Assembly (NCBI RefSeq): GCF_964199755.1
Contig: NC_133918.1
Coordinates: forward strand, 2,790,001 to 2,854,000
DNA length: 64,000 nucleotides
Direction: 5' to 3'
DNA from: Larus michahellis
Lineage: Eukaryota > Chordata > Aves > Charadriiformes > Laridae
Shown here: positions 27,601-38,720 of the stretch, piece by piece
How the letters are laid out: every line of letters begins with the position of its first letter
Position numbering within the stretch: position 1 is the first letter of the stretch
The notes under the pieces: generated by a model
What the model was told of the DNA's origin: nothing
The model's input: only the letters and a program-made list of their open reading frames with translations
Database searches by the model: none
Made by a program: the position numbers and the translations under genes

Positions 27601-30600
27601 TACCTTTTTCCCACCCACCCCCTTTCTTCTAACTAGTGTTGGACTCCTTGGATATGGAGGCAATGGTGAGCACTGTGCGTGCCTGGATTGAGAACCCAGT
27701 GAAGTTTGCCCGTTCCCATGGGGTGAATGTTACGCCTGGCTCTAAAGAGCCAGCCTCCAAAGATATCCATATATTGGTCATTGAAGGCTTCCTGCTTTAT
27801 AATTACAAGTAAGGTTTGGGGAACTACTAATGGTTTGCCAGGGAAGAACACTAGATCACTACTGCCAGGGATAAAACCTCCTTTTTTACTAATACACCCT
27901 TCCTGCCTTGTTCTGAGGTATCACGCACAGGAATTTTTCTCATGTAAAATACAAAATTTACCAGTAAGTACTGGTAAAAGTGAGGTGCACAAGGTGACTT
28001 TCTGAAGGTAACGTAGGAAGTTCTCATTTAGGGCATGGGGAGCTTTAGACTAGAAGTGGTAAATACTGAGCCAGCAGCGAAGGCGCAGGCTTCCCTCGTG
28101 ATCTCCCACCACGGTGCCTAAACCTTGACCTGAAAAGGTTGTTGATGAAAACAAGAAGATAACCTGTTCTGCATTCGCTACTTGGAATCTCTCCTGGAAT
28201 TTAGGAATAGTTGTCTCATGTGATACACATGCTTGTTTAACACTGACTAAATTGAGTTTAGTAATTAATTGTACATTGGTGCAAAGACAAACTACTTTTG
28301 CATTTTTTTTTTTTTGTGTGTGGGGGCAAATACTTGGCAGGAAGATGGGGAGAGAAATTTTCCAATAACTAAATACATAAACTTCACAAAATTGCATGCT
28401 ATAAACATGACAAGCAAAAGATTCTTGGCTCCAAACTATAGTTTTGTTTACAAAACTCTCAAAAGAACAAGCTGTTCATGACACTAAGCAAAAAAGGAGT
28501 TGTTTATAAGCTATGCCATAAGACAAGCAGCACCATTCTGGCTTTCCAAACTGCATGGAAAATGTAAAATGGCAGTCTCGGGGTAGCCATGCCGAGAATG
28601 GCCAACTGGAGGCTGCGCTGGCAAGCTGCCGGGTGTTCTTGGCCTGTCCCCAGGGAGGTAACTCTCGGGATCTCTCCTGAAGGTTACAAATACCTCTGAA
28701 GCACTCCGTCTCGTTAACAGGAGCCTTTCCTTACCCCAGAGGGAGTATTTAATCCACTGACCTGGAGCTTGCTCAGTTCATACTATAATAAGCATTTATG
28801 CAACCCTCAGCAGTCTTTTAGAAGCCTGTCAGTCCCACCATGTTCAAACTAGGTTTGCTGTAAGGATTTTTCTGGGTTTATTTTCTTAGCATAATAATGC
28901 AATGCAGTAGAGCTAGCTGCCTGTATTTCTGGAAAAGAACGTGAGCTGATGAGTTGCCTTGTACCGAATCTGTGGGCCTGTGCACATTTTGACAGTTTGC
29001 TCCAGCAGAACAGGCCAGACGGTTTGATAACTCAGTTCGTATCAGACCGATGAATCGCAGCTTTGGTCTACTGCAAGCAGAATTTGCAATCATCTAGAAA
29101 AAGAGCCAGGGTTTGCACTCCAGGTCTTCCCAGCCCAGTGTTTGATCCTCCACAGTAACTAGTAGCTGGGATTTGGGTGGGAAAAGTACCTGCCATGTCA
29201 TTCTGACCTTCAGAAAAGAGCATTCTCTGTGTTTTATAGCCACTAATGAAGCTTTCATGCTTAGCTTGTGTCTTAGTGAAAGCACTTCTGTTGTCTGCAA
29301 TAGACACAAATACAAGAGAGGCAGAGACATTGTTACAACTTACTGGGGTGATTTAACACTTTTCTCTGTCATAAAAAATGAATAAACACATTGTTTCTTT
29401 CTGCCCTACCCTAGACCACTGATAGACCTATTCGACATTCGCTACTACCTGGCAGTTCCATACGATGAATGCAAAAGGAGGAGAAGGTAAGAAGATTCCT
29501 TGACGCAACTCTAATCCTTCCTTCTGATAAAGACTCTCTACTAGAGGCAAGCCTTCAGGGTGCCTTTATGTTGCTATTAATGGGCTATAACAGTGTCACT
29601 AATTGGAATTACAGTTGAAAATTTTAATATAATCGGAGAAAGAAACTTTCACATGGCGTTTTCTGAAACTTTAGATCTGGCAGGCCCCTTTGGGGCGGTC
29701 TGTGGAGATCAGCTCATTGGTCCAAAAGGAGCAGAGTCGTTGCGTGCTTCCCTCGTGAGCATCAGTAAACCTGCAGACACTGCTTGCTCTGCTTCCATCC
29801 CGTAGCTTCTGTATTCACTTTGGGTGCTTAAATGAACCTGTTGCAAAACACAGGGAAACATCCATGAGAAATCAGACTGTGCCAACTTTACATAAATGCA
29901 ACTGAGCAGTTGTCAGATTAGCTTCAGGCTTTAGCAGCGTGCCAGAGGCAGCGCGATCCCGGTAGTCCTGATGTTCTTTTCCACGTTGGTATTCGCAGTA
30001 CGCGGAACTACACTGTTCCTGACCCCCCGGGTCTCTTTGATGGACACGTCTGGCCCATGTACTTGAAGCACAGGAAAGAAATGGAGGACAGCGGTGTTGA
30101 TGTCGGTAAGCCTCCCTAAATACAAATCCTTTGGCATTGTACTTCGGATTTTACGGAAGTCAGTGATTTAATTCAAGGAAACTTCAACTGTAATGATGCA
30201 AGGTGCTATTTTTATTACTAAGTTGTAATCCTGGCCTACTTTCTGTCCAGATAAATATATGTAGTTTTATAGCTAAGACCTTCTTCCCTGTGTGTCATAT
30301 AAGCACTTACAAGGGGCAAAAGAAAAATAAGAAAAATGACTCTTTATAATGGGGTAAGAGATTTTGTAGCCATAGGTTTTTTTTCAGGATGGTTCTGTTT
30401 TTCCAGTTGGAAAACAAGTCGTTACTTGGGTCAATAGAGTATGAAATACTTTAAAAGTAATCTATAGAAATTTTGTTCTGATCAGAAACCTACAGCCTGA
30501 AACCTCCATCTCTTTCTTTCAGTTTATTTAGATGGACTGAAGTCTAGAGATGAACTCTACAATCAAGTCTTTGAAGATATTCAGAACAAGCTGTTAAATT

Positions 30601-30608
30601 GCTTATAG
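24607..30608 (+). CDS. NMRK2: nicotinamide riboside kinase 2
   Basis: Cytosolic kinase that phosphorylates nicotinamide riboside to NMN in the NAD+ salvage pathway; also described as muscle integrin beta-1 binding protein. Seven exons (24607-24632, 25937-26027, 27391-27439, 27637-27808, 29415-29486, 29999-30105, 30523-30608) sum to 603 nt, 200 residues. The start MKYIIGIGG leads straight into the Walker A P-loop GVTNGGKTT, split by intron 1 inside a glycine codon. HQDDFFKP holds the acceptor-site aspartate region, DGFKQWDVL follows, and [18 protein letters not shown] is the family's lid/C-terminal signature. Sequence agrees with human NMRK2 (for example [14 protein letters not shown] and VVYLDG.KSR.EL). 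The protein stops at [10 protein letters not shown], shorter than the human C-terminal extension. All borders are GT-AG with consistent phase. Confidence 0.97.
25440..25936. promoter_or_regulatory. CpG island in NMRK2 intron 1 with CCAAT and E2F/CHR-like motifs
   Basis: Abrupt change to extreme GC and CpG density just before NMRK2 exon 2, unlike the AT-rich flanks. It holds a CCAAT box (25817-25821), an E2F-type GGCGGGAA (25843-25850) and TTCAAA (25852-25857), the reverse complement of the cell-cycle homology element TTTGAA, 4 nt from GGCGG. Long frames here (both strands) are composition artefacts. An ATG at 25910 runs into exon 2 but in the wrong frame. It is probably an alternative promoter or one for a non-coding transcript; function is inferred. 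Confidence 0.5.
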
Positions 30609-31095
30609 GTAAATGCGTCCCTGCTTCTGCGAGGGTGAAGCACGAGGGACTGGCTGCTGGAAACAACCCGCTCTCGTGCTTGGATAGTCATACTTTCCCT
30701 TCTTGCTTTTCAGGGTCTCGGAAAACCTTAAAGCCCCCTGTACAGAATGATGTAAATAGTACTCAGACAGAAGTCGGAATGAGGGTTTATTTGTGTAAAA
30801 TCGTCTTATACTGTCCTTTGGAAAGTATCTTTTGTATATAATTGAAAAAAATGAAGATAACTTATTCACAGCTCTGTGATGGACAGGATTTTTTTTTTAT
30901 TTTCTTATTTTATATTCCACTGGCTTAAACATAAGTTGAAAATGCATTTTTATAATGGAACAAATTGAGCTGCGTTGGGAAAACAACTGACTCTTCTGCT
31001 TATGCGCTTCTGCAGATATTAAGTCTTTATGTAATGGCTTGTTTGTAACATCATCTCTTAAACTCAGTAAAAAGCAATTTAAAAACACTTTTTTT
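30609..31095 (+). other. NMRK2: NMRK2 3' untranslated region
   Basis: AT-rich sequence after the NMRK2 stop. No canonical AATAAA is seen; the variant AGTAAA at 31066-31071 is the best candidate signal, followed by T-rich sequence near 31088. The extent is tentative. Confidence 0.4.
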
Positions 31096-32620
31096 GAAGT
31101 CCTGTTTTAAAACGTCGGTCACCTTCACTGTAGTAGAAATAGGCACAAAACTCCCCCAAAACACACTTTTTCATAGGCAAATTTCATAGGAAATTTCGTT
31201 TTCAAGTCTCAAATTGCAGCCTCAAACCTCCTTTTGCATGTGGCTGGTTTAAGTGGTAACACTGGCCTGGAAACTCAGTTCAGGCATCCCAAGGAGCGTG
31301 AGGGTCTCGGGGGCGATTAGGGGAGCTGAACAGCACTTCAGATATTTTTAAAGTGCTGGTATGGAACCAGTTTTATGTCAGCCTCAGCTTCGCGGCATTT
31401 CTCTCTTCATGCTCAAAACAAATTAGCACGTGAAGATACTACGGCCCGTTTCACACAACAGTTAAGCGCTCCCAAGGTGAGAAGTTTGGACAGAAGCCTC
31501 TCTCTGCCTTTTGCGATCCAAACAAGGATGTTATTTGATCCTAAATTCTCCAGCTCGCTCAACCTCAAGAGGTGGCAATGGCTATACTTCTGAATTTAAA
31601 ATCCAGAAGGCACATCAGTGGAATTGCTCAGGGGACGAGAGTGACAACCTCATATTAAAATTGTCCTACCTTAGGAAACTCTTTAGGAATTAGTACTGAA
31701 AATGCCATCCTAATTTCAATTTGAAACAAACAGCGTTTCAACATGCTTGGAGTACATGTGCAGACCATTTATCAAAAGACTTTTCATTAACTTGCTGTGA
31801 AAGTGTTCTAAGGAATCCGTGTCCTTCATACCCAGTGTAATCTGCCCCCAAAACCTGTCCTGCAGAGGATCTTATACTCAAGTAGATTATATACTTTTGG
31901 AAAATGCTGCATTAAAGCACTAGACAGCACATTTCCACTCGGTAAAACGTAGGTACAGGAGGTTCTGCTTTTCCAAATGCTTCCAGTAAGTTTGTAGGTA
32001 GTCCACAACCTATTTAGTGGTGGACTTGGCAGTGTTAGCTTAACAGTTGGACTCTGATCTTAAAGGCTTTTTCCCAGCCTAAATGATTCTGTGCCCTCTA
32101 TTTCTAGCAAAACTATAAATAAAATATGAGTAAAAACAATTTTACTGATTTTTCTGTTGATAGGCTTTTTCTCAGTATTTCTGTGAGATAAAAAAAATCC
32201 TCCTGCTCCAAGCAAGATAGCACTAAAGTAATTCAGCAAACACAATTGGAATATTGAAATAAATCATTCTATGGAGCAGAAAATGCTTGAGAAAGGAACA
32301 GGGATATTGTTCATGAAGGAAAACTGAGTGGCAGAGCTTTCTTTTCCTGTTTATCACGTACTTTCTTTGAGAACGACATTCTGCCTGAATTTACTCCTCT
32401 ATGAATAGCACAACTATTCTTCACCAGGCTTTTAGGCAGAACCTCCGCCCGCCAGCGAAAGGGTGACCTTCACCCGAGCAGCACAATGGCGAGTGCGATG
32501 AGAAACGTCATCTCCTCTTCACCCCGTCCGCCCGCATGGGTCTGCGCTGCCACCAGCGACACCCAGGCCAATGTCTGCACTTGCATGTGCCACGGACAAC
32601 AGCAGCTCCCTGAGGCTGTA
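31096..32620. other. NMRK2-PRR22 intergenic spacer
   Basis: Mixed-composition sequence with short frames only. I see no gene or recognised repeat until the CR1 tail that starts near 32621. Confidence 0.5.
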
Positions 32621-33845
32621 GCATAGAATGTAATAGACTATGCCAGTTGTAAGAGACCTACAACGATCATTTAGTCCAGCTGCCTGACCACTTCAGGGCA
32701 GACCACAAGTTAAAGCGTGTTCTTAAGGGCATTGTCCAAGTGCCTCTTAAACACGGAGACACTTGGGGCATCAACCACCTCTCGAGGATGCCTGTGCCAG
32801 GGTTTGACGACCCTCTTGGTAAATAAATGCTTCCTAATGTCCAGGTTGAACCTCCCCCAGTGCAGCTTTGAGCCATTTCCACGCATCCTATCCCTGGATG
32901 CCCAGGAGAAGAGCTCAGCACCTGCCTCTCCACGTCCCCTCCTCAGGAAGCTGCACAGAGCCACGAGCTCGCCCCTCAGCCTCCTGCTCTCCAGAGGAGA
33001 CCAACCCCCAGCGCTCAGACGCTCCTCAGAGGACATGCCTTCCAGCCCTGTCACCACCTTGGTTGCCCTCCTCTGCACCATCCGAGGACCTTCCCATCCT
33101 TCTCCAATGGTGGGGCCCAGCACCGCACACAGTGCTCCAGGTGAAGCCGCGCCAGCGCTGAACACAGCGGGACAATCCCCTCCCTTGGCCGCCTGCTTCT
33201 ACTGTCTTTGATGCCCCCCACGATGCGGCTGCCCTCTTGGTGCCAGGGGACACTGCTGGCTCCTCCTGAGCTGCTCACCACCCCCACACCCCTTTCTGCA
33301 GGGCTGCTCCCCAGACGCCCCCTCCCCATTCCCACTGCTGCCGCCGTTACTCCCTCCCTCCCACCTGCAGAACGCGGCACTTGGACTGGTTCCATTTCAC
33401 GCCGGTCACGATTGCCCAACGCCCCAAGCCATCTAGAGCCTTCTGCAAGGCCTCTTGGCCCTCAAGAGTCTCAACAGCACCTCCCAGTTTGGGATCACCA
33501 GCAACCTTCCTAATGGGGCATTCAGCTCCCAAAATCCAGGGGAGCAACTCTGCCCACCCTTTTTCTGACAATTCGAAACTCAACCATTTCATGATGTCTG
33601 CAGCCAAGACCTTCCCGTCTCCCACGAGTCCTTCTCCGCTCACAACCACCAGGTCTCGGAGGGCATCTTTCCTTGATGGCCCCCCGAGCACTGCTGACAA
33701 GAAGTTCCCATCTCCCACAAACTGCAGGAACTGCCCAGCCCTGCTCCTCCCAGCACCAGGGGCTTCCCACATGCTGCCTGGGAAGATGAAATCTGCCAGA
33801 AGGAGAAGGGCTCCTGACACAGAGGTGTCTCCTCATCGCCTATAG
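32621..33845 (-). mobile_element. CR1 LINE, 5'-truncated and internally deleted
   Basis: Read on the minus strand, the upper part encodes CR1 ORF2 endonuclease remains: ADFIFPGSMWE (cf. GDFNLP), then EGLVGDGKV and HHEMVEFRI. Next comes the end of the reverse transcriptase region, KVAGDPKLGGAVETLEG and NQSKCRVLQVG (cf. FADDTKLGG and NKGKCKVLHLG). The CR1 3'UTR follows down to the tail, with variants of ATTCTATG near 32625. Most of the reverse transcriptase between the endonuclease and KLGG segments is missing. Frames are broken, so the element is dead. CR1 is the dominant LINE of birds. Confidence 0.85.
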
Positions 33846-34035
33846 ATTAACTCCTCGGCGCCGGCATCCTGGCTGGGCGATAGGTCACAGACCCCCACCA
33901 CACCATCACCTCTATTTTCCATCCCTCTCGTTCCTCCCAGAGACTCTCAACCACATTGTGGCTGGACCATCAAACCTCTCCCTTGGGTACGGTGCGACCC
34001 CTCCACCCCTGCCCTGCCACCCCCCCCCACAGCCC
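33846..34035. other. spacer between CR1 and PRR22 duplicate
   Basis: About 190 bp of C-rich sequence between the upper end of the CR1 and the left edge of the duplicated PRR22 block. It is not recognised. Confidence 0.4.
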
Positions 34036-34177
34036 AGCCCCTTCCCTCCCCAGGAGGAGCTGGGGGGGGGGGGGGTTGGGGGGGCCACTGGGAGGGGGCG
34101 GAGCACAGGGAGCCCCAACATTCCATCCTGGAGACGCCAAAGAGTCCTTAGCAGCGGAGAGACTGAGGGGACCCACC

Positions 34178-36669
34178 ATGGCGCTGCCACCTTGGCAGCT
34201 CCCACCGCGTGGCCCCCGTGCTCCCCCGGCGCCCCAGAGCCATCAGGCTTTAATGCTCCCGCAAACCTTCTACCCCCAAGGCAGGGAACAACCCCGACCC
34301 ACAGCCCGGGGACGCTCTCGGGGCCAAGAGCGCAGGAGGTGACCATGGCTCCTGTCTCTCTTCCAGGCGCAGCCACCCTCTTCCCACCACCCGGGCAGCA
34401 GCAGCCATTCCCTGCAGCCTGGGGACCCCCAGTGGGGGCGGCCCCACAGGCCCCACCACCAGGTATGGCACCCCTGTCCCCTCTTGCACCCCAGCACCTT
34501 TGTGTCCAAGAACCCTGGTGACCTTCAGCCTCGCCCTCCCCTCTCCATGGTCACCTTCACCTTCCCATCTTTCCTGTTCCCCCCCCAGCAGTTCTGGCAC
34601 GGGGGCTCAGCAAGCCCGGCTGAGCGTCCCTGCCCTCACCTGCCCAATGAATCCCATTTCCAGAGAATATTCCCAATAATTGGGGCCACCCCTTGGGGCC
34701 AAGAGCGCAGGAGGTGACTGCTGGCCATGGCTCCTGTCTCTCTTCCAGGCACAGCCACCCTGTTCCCAACTCCCGGGCAGCAGCAGCAATTCCCTGCAGC
34801 CTGGGCACCCCCAGTGCGGGCGGCCCCACAGGCCCCACCACCAGGTATGGCACCCCTGTCCCCTCTGCCACCCCGACACCATCAGCACCCTGATGGCCAT
34901 GGGGGTGGCTCAGAGGGTACCCTGGAGGGTGCCCCCAGCCCAGCACGGCTCCCACCCACACAGGGCTGCACAGGGCCCCATGCAGCTTCCACATCAACTG
35001 GACCGTCACCAACGTGCCTGCGCCGGCCACCGCCACCCTCAGCCACAGCACCGCTGCTCCGCCGGGCGCTGCCCTGTGGGGCGCCGGGGGCTGGGGGACC
35101 CTCCCGGCCTGGGCAGCCCCTGGCACTCCTCAGGGACAACCACCACCACCCCAACTGGCACAGGTCCCTGCTGACGGCCACCAGGGCACAGCGGTGCCTG
35201 CAGCCCCCCCGCTGCTGCCCACTTCCATCCCCGGACGCCAGCACCTCAAGGGACAGCCTGTAGGCACCAATATCTCTGGCACGGCCACCACCACGGGGGC
35301 ACCCCCTGCCAGCAGCATCCCCACGGGCACCCACGTCCCCCCCAGCCCTGCTGCTGCCCCCCACAAAGAAGCTCCTGGCGACCCGGCTGACAACACTGAA
35401 GTCACCGAGGACATGCTCCTCCAAGAGGCCCTCAGGCTCTTTGGTTCCTCCCCGGACGTGGTGGAGGTTGCCCAGGACCCTGACACCACCATCACCACAC
35501 CTGGGGACCTCGGTGACACCGGCAGAGAAGGGAGAGCAGTGGCCCCAGCACCCACTGAGTTGCCAACCTCCATCCCTGTCTTCGAGAACACCAAGGAATG
35601 GTCCTCAGAGACCAACAGCTCCAGCAGGGCCTCCCCCGCGCAGACACCCTTGGGCAGCGACATCTCCTCGAGCACCATCAGCTCCCCAAAAAGCAACAGC
35701 TCCCCAAAGTGCAACATCTCTCCGACGAGCGACAGCTCCTCAGATCACCACATCTCCCCGCAGCGCGACTTCTACCCAAAAAGTGACACTTCCTCAGAGC
35801 AGGACATCTCAGAGTGCAACATCATCTCCCCAAAGAGTGACATCTCCTGGAGCAGAGACAAGCCCTCCAAGAGCGACAACTCCTCTGAGAGCGACGTCCC
35901 CACCAGCCCCTCTGCTGTCCCCCACAGCCAAGTCGTCGGGGGCGCAGCCAGCCACCTTGCAGTGCCCCAGGAGGTGGCTCTCGAGGAGGCCCTGAGGCTC
36001 TTTGACTGCGACCCTGGTGGCACCGGCGCAGCTGCCACCCTCTGTGACACGGCCAGCCACCCTGCAGTGCCCCAGGAGGTGCCTCTTGAGGAGGCCCTGA
36101 GGCTCTTCGACTGCAACCCCAGTGGCACCGGCGAGGCTGCCACCCTCTGTGACATGCCCAGCCACCTTGCAGTGCCCCACCAGGTGCCTCTCGAGGAGGC
36201 CCTGAGGCTCTTCAACTGTGACCCCAGTGGCACTGGCGAAGCTGCCCCAATCTGTGACATCACCTCCCTCTCGCTGCCCGAGGAGCTGCTGATGCCTGAC
36301 TACAGCATGGAGAAGACCATGGAGGCCATCAGCATCCTGGAAGACTTCCTCTACGGGACAGAGTCCCAGGAACCATTGGGCGACACAGGGATGGAGCTGC
36401 TGCCGACCCAGCCCACCATGGCAGACAAGCAGGGAATGAAGCAGGGGATGAGCTCACTGTCGCTGCCACCAGCCCAGCCCGCCATGGCAGAGAAGCAGGG
36501 AATGAAGCAGGGGATGAGCTCACTGTCGCCACCACCAGCCCAGCCCACCATGGCAAAGAAGCAGGGGACGAGCTCACTGTTGCTGCCACCCAGCAAGCGC
36601 AGGGCTCTGGCGGGCAGCCCAAGGGTGGCCGGGGGGAAGATACCCCCCTCAGTGAGGAGACGGAGATGA
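34178..36669 (+). CDS. PRR22: proline-rich protein 22-like, copy A (upstream duplicate)
   Basis: Proline/serine-rich protein of unknown function. Proposed exons are 34178-34280, 34367-34462, 34749-34844 and 34964-36669, 2001 nt, 666 residues. The first intron would need a GC donor (CCCAAG/GCAGGG), so the N-terminus is tentative; an in-frame ATG at 34345 is the alternative. Exons 2 and 3 are 96-nt phase-1 duplicates (TLFPPPGQQQ, TLFPTPGQQQ). Exon 4 has CSFHINWTVT where copy B has CCCFDPRFGSIDWT, then a repetitive serine-rich region (about 328-425), three 35-residue repeats with LEEALRLFDC (about 434-510) and SLSLPEELLMPDYSM (about 535). Three MKQG repeats and a basic KRRALA...RRRR tail follow. 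Human PRR22 shares the order CxCFFDPR..xIEWT, LEDAMKLFDC, LCLPEELLSFDYS (recalled). Whether copy A is expressed is unknown. Confidence 0.75.
35998..36312 (+). repeat. 105-bp coding tandem repeat, three units
   Basis: In PRR22 copy A the LFDC codons recur at 35998, 36103 and 36208, exactly 105 bp apart, so each unit adds 35 residues in frame (LFDC...LCD...AVPQEVPLEEALR). Copy B has one such unit. A more diverged LQEALRLFGSS near 35431 may be an older copy. Confidence 0.85.
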
Positions 36670-36938
36670 TGGGGGGCGGAGGGTAGGTTGTATTTAGGGG
36701 AAGCGGGGCAGATTTAAGGGAAGGGACTGTATCTGGGGGGGTGGTGTGTTTGGGTGAGGGGGATGCATTTGAGGGGGGGGTAGTAGATTTTGAGGGATGG
36801 GGGGGGGGGATGTGTTTATGGGCGGGTGGGACATTTGAGGAGAGGGTACTGTATTTGGGGGTGGGTGGGGGGAAGGATGTGTTTAGGGGAGGGAGGCTTA
36901 GGGTGGCTTTGTTAGGACTGTTTCTCTCGTGTTTTTCC

Positions 36939-36944
36939 ATTAAA
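36939..36944 (+). terminator. poly(A) signal of PRR22 copy A
   Basis: ATTAAA, 270 bp after the stop codon, in the context tttttcc(ATTAAA)agttg. The same context occurs at the end of copy B. The 3'UTR before it is strongly G-rich and may form G-quadruplexes. Confidence 0.6.
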
Positions 36945-37037
36945 AGTTGTTTCTCCAGCCCCGCTCCGTGCCTGTCTGGGAGGGGAGGGAGCGCGGAGGG
37001 CAGCGGGAATCAGCCCCCACCAGGTGCCACAGCCCCG

Positions 37038-38250
37038 CTGAAGGGGGATTTTCGTTAATATTTGTCCCTTGTTTAACTTGGACATTCAAGCAGATGAACT
37101 TTTTCTGACTTACTTCTCCCTGTATATATATATATATCAATCACACTTTCCTGCAATCAGCCTTTCCTTTTCTCCTGACTTGGCCTTTCCCAGCGAGTTC
37201 TTGGGTATTGGTTTTCTTCAAAGCTGCTTTAGTGCTGCTGAAGGATGTTGAAGCGACAGCTCTGGCGATCCAAGCACTATACTCGCCCATGAAAGCCATC
37301 CAGCTCCAGCAGCCGCAACACAGGATTCACAGCTCCTCGCTCCCCTGGACACGATTCCAACCTCGCTATGACCCGATTCTATGACTATGGAGCTGGAGAG
37401 GCTGCAACCAGGGTCCCAAACACATGGGGAAGTTGTGGCAGCTATAGGGGAGGAAAGAGAGGTCAGAGAGTGCCATCTCACACCAAGCACCCCACACTTG
37501 TCACCTCACTTTGTCTTTCAGACTGAACTCCCACCCACACACCAAACACAAGGACAGACTTTGCACTCTGGCCACTCTCATGAGCACCAGCCCTTGCTCG
37601 CTGCATTAGCAGCACAGCCTCCTTCATACACCCACCAGGAACGTGTGGCAGCACCAAACATCTGCAGTGAGTTTTGTGTTGGCTACAGCCCATGCCAGAG
37701 AACAAGGGGCTTTGTCCCACGGCTCCTCCATCCATCCTGCAGCCTGCCCACAGCAGGAAGAAGGCACAACGGCCTGCACCAAAGGAGGAGAAAAAACCAC
37801 TTCTTCCCATGGGCCACCAGCAGCCGAAACACAAAGCCCTCTCACACCTCAGCTGGGCTGAGCTTGAAAATCCTTCCAAGGGGTAATGTGGAAAACCCTG
37901 TTGCCGGAGCAGCACCAACAGAATTCTGCCCACGGGACAGCTCAAGCAGATTTACACCTCTGTGCAACGGGAGACGGCTGAGCCCTGGGCAGCCAGGCCT
38001 TGCATTTACTGCTTTAAAAAAGCCCACAGCAAGTGCCCCGCATCTCTGCGGAGAGCTCCACCTTCTCCAGCTGACAGCCAGCAGGAGGCAGAAGAGCCAA
38101 AGCCCCAAAGCACAGAACCCCTCAGAGGTCACCAGATGGGGGCCTCTAGGGGGGTTGTTCTGTCCCTCGAGCCAGGATGAGCCCTGCTCCCCCGGCACAG
38201 CAGCTGCTGCTCATCCCGAACGCCTCACAGGTCAGCACCCAGGAGGTGCC
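37038..38250. other. spacer between PRR22 copy A and DUS3L
   Basis: A short AT-rich stretch (37040-37220, with a TA microsatellite near 37123) gives way to GC-rich sequence. A 336-residue open frame on the plus strand (37381-38391) runs into the DUS3L CpG island, has no recognisable domain and no supporting splice signals, and is treated as chance. Confidence 0.5.
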
Positions 38251-38720
38251 CCAAAACACAGGCCCTCGGGAGCCACAACATGGGACGACACCTCTCCCCG
38301 GTGCAAGGCCCACACACCGGCCGCGCCGCCCCTCCCCACACGGACAGCCCCTCCCCCGGGGGTCCTGCCCCCACGGCCAGGCCCTTCCTGAGGGCCGCCC
38401 CCAGGCCCTGCTCCCCCGCAGAGCACTCACAGCCTCCCGCAGCCGGACGGACACTGACCTCAGCGGCGCTGCGACCCCTCACACAGCCCGCCCGGCCGCC
38501 GGCCCCGCCCCGGGCACACACAAACCCCGGCCCCGCCACCGCTCTGAGGCGGCCTGGCCGCCGCCGGGCCTTTTATACCCGCCCCGCACACGCGCCCCCG
38601 TCACGTGGCCCGCCCGGCCCCCGGCGTCATCCCCGCGTGCGGCAGCATGGCGGCGGCGGCGTCCGGGGTGGCGCCGGTCCGCGCCCGGTGAGTGTGGGCC
38701 AGGGCGGCCCCGGCCCCTCC
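38251..38720 (+). promoter_or_regulatory. DUS3L CpG-island promoter
   Basis: Very high GC and CpG density ending at DUS3L exon 1, with many GC-box-like CCCCGCCC motifs and no TATA box. It is the typical setting of a housekeeping promoter. The transcription start is inferred to lie a short way before 38647. Confidence 0.6.

Larger units (their letters stand above)
34036..37037 (+). repeat. duplicated PRR22 block, copy A
   Basis: About 3.0 kb that matches 44449-47144 in the same orientation. Left edge: agccccttccctccccagg plus a G-tract. Right edge: the shared ATTAAA poly(A) region and about 95 bp beyond, ending near gccacagcccc. The 5' end, including about 140 bp of promoter, is nearly identical; the 3' half differs by many indels and repeat-number changes. 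DUS3L lies between the two copies. Confidence 0.85.

Noticed and set aside
32621-33845. Endogenous retrovirus origin for the repeat-rich segment
   Set aside because: Motifs are those of a CR1 LINE (endonuclease, RT end, CR1 3'UTR) and no LTR-like terminal repeats are seen.
34338-34366. 28-nt intron between the first PRR22 frame and exon 2
   Set aside because: Too short for vertebrate splicing and its phase (2) does not match exon 2; an 86-nt GC-AG intron or a later ATG fits better.
34557-36263. Minus-strand open frames of 100-195 residues over PRR22 copy A
   Set aside because: Shadows of the GC-rich coding strand; they recur over copy B for the same reason.
37381-38391. 336-residue open frame before DUS3L
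   Set aside because: Low stop density follows from composition; no domain, no splice support, and it runs through the DUS3L promoter.
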